A stretch of DNA of 30,931 bases from Bremia lactucae (lineage: Eukaryota; Oomycota; Peronosporomycetes; Peronosporales; Peronosporaceae): assembly GCF_004359215.1 (NCBI RefSeq), contig NC_090613.1, positions 5,345,597 through 5,376,527 of the forward strand. The letters run 5' to 3'. The notes beneath the pieces were generated by a model that saw nothing but the letters and a program-made list of their open reading frames with translations, had not been told where the DNA came from and did no database searches. Every line of letters begins with the position of its first letter. The first letter of the stretch is position 1. This document shows positions 30,302 through 30,931 of this stretch, one piece after another. Position numbers and translations under genes: made by a program.

Positions 30302-30931
30302 ATGCCACCGAAAGGGGCCATATTGCGGGTCGTCTGCGAAGACGCCCACTCAACCTCGCACAAGCGCACGCGCCGCGTTAATTCGCCGGCCGCGTCTAAT
30401 GCGTTAGTCGGAACGCCGACAGCTACTGCGGCTGTCGCGTTAACAGGGCTAAAGGATCCATCCCACTTTAACAGTGAGGGTGTTGATCCGTCGCTCGTTG
30501 CCAACTACAATGAGTCGACACCGTTACCATCACCTCATAGTAGTGATGCGGACAACGAGCTCATGAGGAAGGATGATGGCGTATTATTGCCCATCCAAAC
30601 TTCTCGCATGGCTCACAACATGGAGACAGCAACATTTCAAATGCTGTCTCGTCGTCTACGCTGGATAGCGCAGCGACCATTAATGAGAGCGCTGTCCATA
30701 AAGGCGCAGCCGCTTCTCCGTTTGGTATAACCACAACGCCTTGTGCTCAGACAATAATCCATAATGGTTCTGACATAGAGAATACGGAGCCTAAAGCTCC
30801 GCCGACGACACGTGAACGTGCTCAGTCGGTGTCACAAGCCAGTCGTTTTAGACGTGGCTATGTGATAGGTGGTATATCATTGATGCCCCCTCCATCTAAA
30901 TGGCCTCGTTTAAACGGGCCAAGAGCGTCGC
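30302..30931 (+). pseudogene. Gag-like reading frame, frameshifted and cut by window edge
   Basis: ATG 30302 opens a Ser/Ala/Thr/Pro-rich, hydrophilic frame (MPPKGAILRVVCEDAHSTSH, ...NYNESTPLPSPHSSDADNE) to about 30630. Coding-like sequence then moves to another frame (STLDSAATINESA, ASRFRRGYVIGGISL, KWPRLNGPRAS) and runs to the window end. Layout and composition resemble the N-terminal part of fragment E at 6431 and of oomycete retroelement Gag proteins, but I see no diagnostic motif. It lies just beyond an LTR of opposite orientation, so it probably belongs to another element. Confidence 0.4.

Noticed and set aside
1..30931. CRISPR arrays, bacterial operons, ribosome binding sites, rRNA or tRNA genes
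   Set aside because: No regularly spaced short repeats and no recognisable tRNA or rRNA sequence were seen. The introns and gene families are eukaryotic, so bacterial features are not expected.

Overview
The window reads as nuclear DNA of an oomycete, most likely a Peronosporales-type genome (Phytophthora or downy mildew). I infer this from the repeats, which are Ty3/Gypsy elements of the kind common in those genomes, and from small intron-rich genes packed between repeat blocks with introns of about 50-125 nt. Species cannot be named from sequence alone. All exon boundaries below were worked out by hand from GT/AG sites, phase agreement and protein family fit; no transcript data were available.

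Positions 1-11993 are a graveyard of LTR retrotransposons. Two plus-strand copies of one Gypsy family (A: 1-2250; B: 2688-5957) carry gag/protease/spacer and the N-terminal part of reverse transcriptase, then jump directly into an LTR at the same codon. A separate gag-like fragment (E: 5958-7375, plus) abuts a third, minus-strand Gypsy copy (C: 7376-11993), which has its own 425-bp LTR, a primer-binding-site candidate, gag, protease, spacer, RT thumb, RNase H and integrase, but lacks the RT fingers and palm. No copy is autonomous.

Positions 12526-29236 are a compact island of eight host genes. They are: U4/U6 snRNP protein PRPF4 (+), ubiquinone O-methyltransferase COQ3 (+, 4 exons), an uncharacterised 824-aa zinc-finger protein (+, 11 exons), an EH-PX-BAR sorting nexin (-, 12 exons), GID8/TWA1 of the GID/CTLH ubiquitin ligase (+), a Lines-family protein (-), a CCX-type cation/Ca2+ exchanger (+), and an unrecognised 570-aa protein (-, 5 exons). 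Several pairs are divergent or convergent with gaps of only 23-300 bp. They are unrelated housekeeping functions (splicing, respiration, endosome sorting, protein turnover, ion transport), so shared spacing rather than a shared pathway explains the cluster.

Positions 29353-30931 return to repeats: a minus-strand LTR of the A/B family carrying an internal tandem duplication, then the start of another gag-like reading frame that runs off the window.

I did not find a convincing new system such as a defence island or biosynthetic cluster. The observations most worth checking are the EH-PX-BAR fusion, the replicated defective retroelement with a fixed deletion junction and shared stop, a base-pair-compensated hairpin in the LTRs, and the zinc-finger protein with a possible toroid-type repeat.
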